A DNA stretch of 42,347 nucleotides from DAOSVX01 sp964447275. GTDB lineage: Bacteria; Bacillota_I; Bacilli_A; RF39; UBA660. Both the position numbers and the translations under genes were made by a program. How positions within the stretch are numbered: the first letter of the stretch is position 1; each line of letters opens with the position of its first letter. This document shows, one piece after another, positions 40,046 through 42,347 of this stretch. The stretch is from positions 1-42,347 of the forward strand of contig CAYURI010000007.1 of the NCBI GenBank assembly GCA_964447275.1, read 5' to 3'. Under the pieces are notes generated by a model. It had not been told where the DNA came from and did not search any database. It worked only from the letters and a program-made list of their open reading frames with translations.

Positions 40046-41012
40046 TAATCTTCTCCTTGTAATTCTTACACTCTGCATCTAATTCAACTAAAAGTTTATC
40101 TATATCACTTGCTTCTTTAATACGGCATCCAGAAGCCATTTTATGGCCACCGCCATTATATTTAGCAGCTATTTCATTAATTACTGGTCCTCTTGATCTA
40201 ATACTAACACGATATAATTCACTACTTGGATCATAAGTAATAAATACCCACGCCAACATCTCTTTAATATAATTAAAAGCATTAATTAAATTAGATGGAG
40301 TAGCATAATCAACCCCATATTTTTTAATATCTTCAGATTTAATATTTAAAGATCCAAGACCATTTTCTGTAACAATTAAATTCTCGGCAATAAACCCTTG
40401 AAATTTTAATTCTGATAATGGTCTTTCATATAAAATACTATATAATTTTTCAATATCTAAAGGATATAATTCTAGTAATTGATGAACTAAGTAAAAAGTC
40501 TTAGAAGTTGTATAAGAAAATAAAAATCTTTCACTATCAGAGACAATTCCCATATATAAGTTTTCTGCTACTTTTTGATTCATCTTTAAATTAGTATTTA
40601 AAATTAATTCTGTAATCATTTGACTAGTACTAGAAGCAGTTTCATCAATCCACTCTACTTCACCAGTTTTTTCTTCAAAAGGATGATGATCAATTTTAAC
40701 TATTTCTTTAAAACAGTCTTTAGTTACTCCATCTAATCTACTAGTATTTGGTAAATCTAAAACAATTAATAAAGGATTGCTAAAATCATCAGCAATCATT
40801 TTATCTAAACGGCCAAAAAACTTAAATCTGGCTACACCAGCCCCAATTGTAATGACTTTCTTGTTGGGAAAAGTTAATCTTATTGAATCTCTTAGAGCTA
40901 TTTGACTAGCTACGGCATCAGGATCTGGACCAATATGTCTAGCAATAACTATTTCATCATATTTTTTAATTTTACGATATATTTTTTTTAATAATGGGTT
41001 AATTTTAACCAC
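40026..41012 (-). CDS. nrnA: DHH/DHHA1 phosphoesterase, NrnA-like
   Basis: A 328-residue protein: IARHIGPDPDAVASQIAL (DHH motif I with RHxxPDxDA), LIVLDLPN (motif II), VKIDHHPFE (DHH motif III) and the DHHA1 ending NGGGHKMASGCRI. These match oligoribonuclease/pAp-phosphatase NrnA, which degrades nanoRNAs and pAp. GTG 41012 lies within the ribosome site (AGAGGGTGG); the in-frame ATT codon 4 might be the real start. Upstream gap to ackA is 6 bases. Confidence 0.85.
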   Translation of the reverse strand: MVKINPLLKKIYRKIKKYDEIVIARHIGPDPDAVASQIALRDSIRLTFPNKKVITIGAGVARFKFFGRLDKMIADDFSNPLLIVLDLPNTSRLDGVTKDCFKEIVKIDHHPFEEKTGEVEWIDETASSTSQMITELILNTNLKMNQKVAENLYMGIVSDSERFLFSYTTSKTFYLVHQLLELYPLDIEKLYSILYERPLSELKFQGFIAENLIVTENGLGSLNIKSEDIKKYGVDYATPSNLINAFNYIKEMLAWVFITYDPSSELYRVSIRSRGPVINEIAAKYNGGGHKMASGCRIKEASDIDKLLVELDAECKNYKEKINGNQEL

Positions 41013-41018
41013 CCTCTT

Positions 41019-42200
41019 CTATTTTTCTACTAAAGTATATGTATCTCTAGCAATCATCACTTCTTCATCAGTTGGAACTGTATAAAAAGCTATTTTAGAA
41101 TCATCACCTGATATTTTTAATAACGCGCCACGAACATTATTAGCTTCATCATTAATAGTTACACCTAACACTTCTAAGCCTTTCATAATGTCATATCTTG
41201 TCCTTGCGGAGTTTTCTCCAATACCAGCTGTAAAAGCAATTGCATCAGCTCCACCAAGTTCAACATAATATTTAGCAATATATTCAACCACTCTTTTAAC
41301 AAACATTTCGTGAGCTAAAGTACAACGAACATCTCCTCTTAACATACCATCTTCAATGTCACGATGATCATTTCCTATACCACTTACTCCTAATAAACCA
41401 CTTTCTTTATTTAAAATAGTGTCCATTTCTTTACCGGTAATACCTAGTTTATCAATCATATAAGTAATAATTGTGGCGTCAATATCACCACATCTGGTTC
41501 CCATAATAAGTCCCGCATTAGGTGTTAATCCCATTGAAGTATTAACACATTTACCATCTTTTATAGCTGTTACACTAGCACCATTGCCTAAATGACAAAC
41601 TATTAACTTTGTATCGTCCCTACCAAGAACTTTATTAAGCTCCATACTAACATATTTATGGCTCGTCCCATGAGCTCCATATCTTCTTATTTGATATTTA
41701 GTATACCATTCATAAGGAAGAGCATATAAATAAGTGCTTTCTTCCATAGTTTGATGAAAAGCAGTATCAAAGACAACCGTTTGTAAAGCATTTGGAAAAG
41801 TGTGTTTAGCAGCTTTTATACCAATTAAAGCAGCTGGATTATGAAGTGGTGCTAAAGTTGATAATTCATCTATCTTAGCAATTACTTCTGGTGAAGCTAT
41901 TTCGGTTTTATTAAAATAAGCTCCGCCCTGAACTACTCTGTGACCTATCCCTTTTACTTCTTCCAAATCAAGAACTATTTTATAAGCAAGAAGTTCTTCA
42001 ATAAGTAGTTTAAAAGCTTGATCATGGTCTTTGACAAAAACTTCTTTGCGAATTTTTTCATCATTTATTTTTAAACGATAAAAACTATCTTCTGATCCTA
42101 TTCTTTCAAAATAACCCCATATTAATACTTTTTCTTCTGGCATTTCATACATTTGAAATTTTAATGATGAACTACCACAATTTACTGATAATATTTTCAT
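41019..42200 (-). CDS. ackA: Acetate kinase
   Basis: A 393-residue kinase of the ASKHA fold: ILSVNCGSSSLKFQMY start, GIGHRVVQGG, VFDTAFHQTM, RRYGAHGTSH, CHLGNGASVTAI, GLTPNAGLIMGTRCGDID and FTAGIGENS. It converts acetyl phosphate and ADP to acetate and ATP, the substrate-level step of acetate fermentation. GAGGAG precedes ATG 42200; an upstream in-frame start at 42230 would overlap the -10 box. Confidence 0.96.
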   Translation of the reverse strand: MKILSVNCGSSSLKFQMYEMPEEKVLIWGYFERIGSEDSFYRLKINDEKIRKEVFVKDHDQAFKLLIEELLAYKIVLDLEEVKGIGHRVVQGGAYFNKTEIASPEVIAKIDELSTLAPLHNPAALIGIKAAKHTFPNALQTVVFDTAFHQTMEESTYLYALPYEWYTKYQIRRYGAHGTSHKYVSMELNKVLGRDDTKLIVCHLGNGASVTAIKDGKCVNTSMGLTPNAGLIMGTRCGDIDATIITYMIDKLGITGKEMDTILNKESGLLGVSGIGNDHRDIEDGMLRGDVRCTLAHEMFVKRVVEYIAKYYVELGGADAIAFTAGIGENSARTRYDIMKGLEVLGVTINDEANNVRGALLKISGDDSKIAFYTVPTDEEVMIARDTYTLVEK

Positions 42201-42219
42201 ATAATTCTCCTCAAGTAAC

Positions 42220-42225
42220 ATTATA
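42220..42225 (-). promoter_or_regulatory. -10 box of ackA
   Basis: TATAAT on the minus strand with TG two bases upstream (TGTATAAT context), 20 bases before the ATG. No strong -35. Confidence 0.5.
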
Positions 42226-42271
42226 CACAATTAAATTTATTTTTACCATGTTTTATTCCTAAAATTGACAT

Positions 42272-42295
42272 AAAAAAACGAACTAAATCGTTCGA
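42272..42295 (-). terminator. Terminator after the tRNA at the window edge
   Basis: On the minus strand CGAAC pairs with GTTCG around a 6-base loop, followed by T7. Confidence 0.7.
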
Positions 42296-42306
42296 ATCTT
42301 TTTTAC

Positions 42307-42347
42307 TGGTGGCTCCAGCGGGAATTGAACCAGCGACACAAGGATTT
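42307..42347 (-). tRNA. Partial tRNA, probably tRNA-Phe
   Basis: The 3' 41 bases are visible: CCA (42307-42309), acceptor 3' strand TGGAGCC, T arm GCTGGTTCAATTCCCGC and the start of the variable loop (TGTGTC). The sequence before it ends AAATCC, as in the GAAAATCC of tRNA-Phe, but the anticodon itself is outside the window. Confidence 0.7.

Noticed and set aside
1..42347. Alternative genetic code with TGA as Trp (Mycoplasma type)
   Set aside because: Genes with many conserved Trp residues use TGG throughout, and TGA serves as a stop, for example at the end of the methyltransferase gene.

Overview
The window is 42.3 kb of an AT-rich, gene-dense bacterial chromosome. Tryptophan is encoded by TGG and TGA acts as a stop, so the standard code is used. 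Strong AGGAGG/AGGTGAT ribosome sites, tight operons and very short convergent terminators fit a low-GC Bacillota lineage, possibly one of the small-genome gut Bacilli related to Mollicutes. That placement is inference. The gene set (ackA, scpAB, prsA, recX, trmB, mscL, M16 pair, NrnA-type DHH phosphoesterase) suggests a fermentative cell that still has peptidoglycan-related functions.

Layout. 1-4.2 kb: end of rpsD, an M16 peptidase pair, mscL and an orphan gene. 4.2-10 kb: three ABC exporter half-transporters (an overlapping heterodimer pair plus a canonical one) and a small four-helix protein with two H-x13-H pairs typical of haem-b helices. 10-18.2 kb: short housekeeping or accessory genes, including YbaK-like, VOC, HAD nucleotidase, membrane-anchored proteins, an esterase, two Cys-cluster proteins, an HTH-membrane/DUF4097-like pair, exonuclease III and a CPBP-like protein.

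18.8-25.7 kb is the most interesting part: a 6.9-kb integrative element bounded by an 18-bp repeat (18795-18812 and 25703-25720). The right copy is the 3' end of an intact tRNA-Pro. It carries a TIR-like protein plus a three-helix membrane protein (candidate defence pair), a replication initiator combining an HUH nickase with an SF3 helicase, a small Cys-rich protein, a candidate short RNA, an EcoRII-like restriction enzyme with a C5 methyltransferase, an XRE repressor facing a two-operator divergent promoter, a small DUF3173-like protein and a tyrosine integrase. The integrase frame runs through the attachment site into the antisense of tRNA-Pro, so its last 21 residues come from host DNA. 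In the predicted circular form it would stop just after the core. Paired AAGAGAA repeats at 11-bp spacing near both ends look like integrase arm sites.

25.7-34.1 kb: tRNA genes (Pro, Arg-ACG, Thr, Arg-CCT, Leu-CAA), a thioredoxin-like protein, GDPD, a VanY-like carboxypeptidase, DinD, an ATP-grasp enzyme, an IS3-family element and trmB. The IS (31972-33259) sits in the loop of the terminator shared by the ATP-grasp gene and trmB. It has a 3-bp TAA duplication that preserves the upstream stop codon, and its transposase appears to have lost six residues before the catalytic Glu.

34.1-42.3 kb: an S41-like protein, a histidine phosphatase, scpA-scpB with an upstream membrane protein, prsA, recX, the DHH phosphoesterase, ackA and a partial tRNA, probably Phe. 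No CRISPR array was seen, and no gene-free stretch exceeds about 300 bases.
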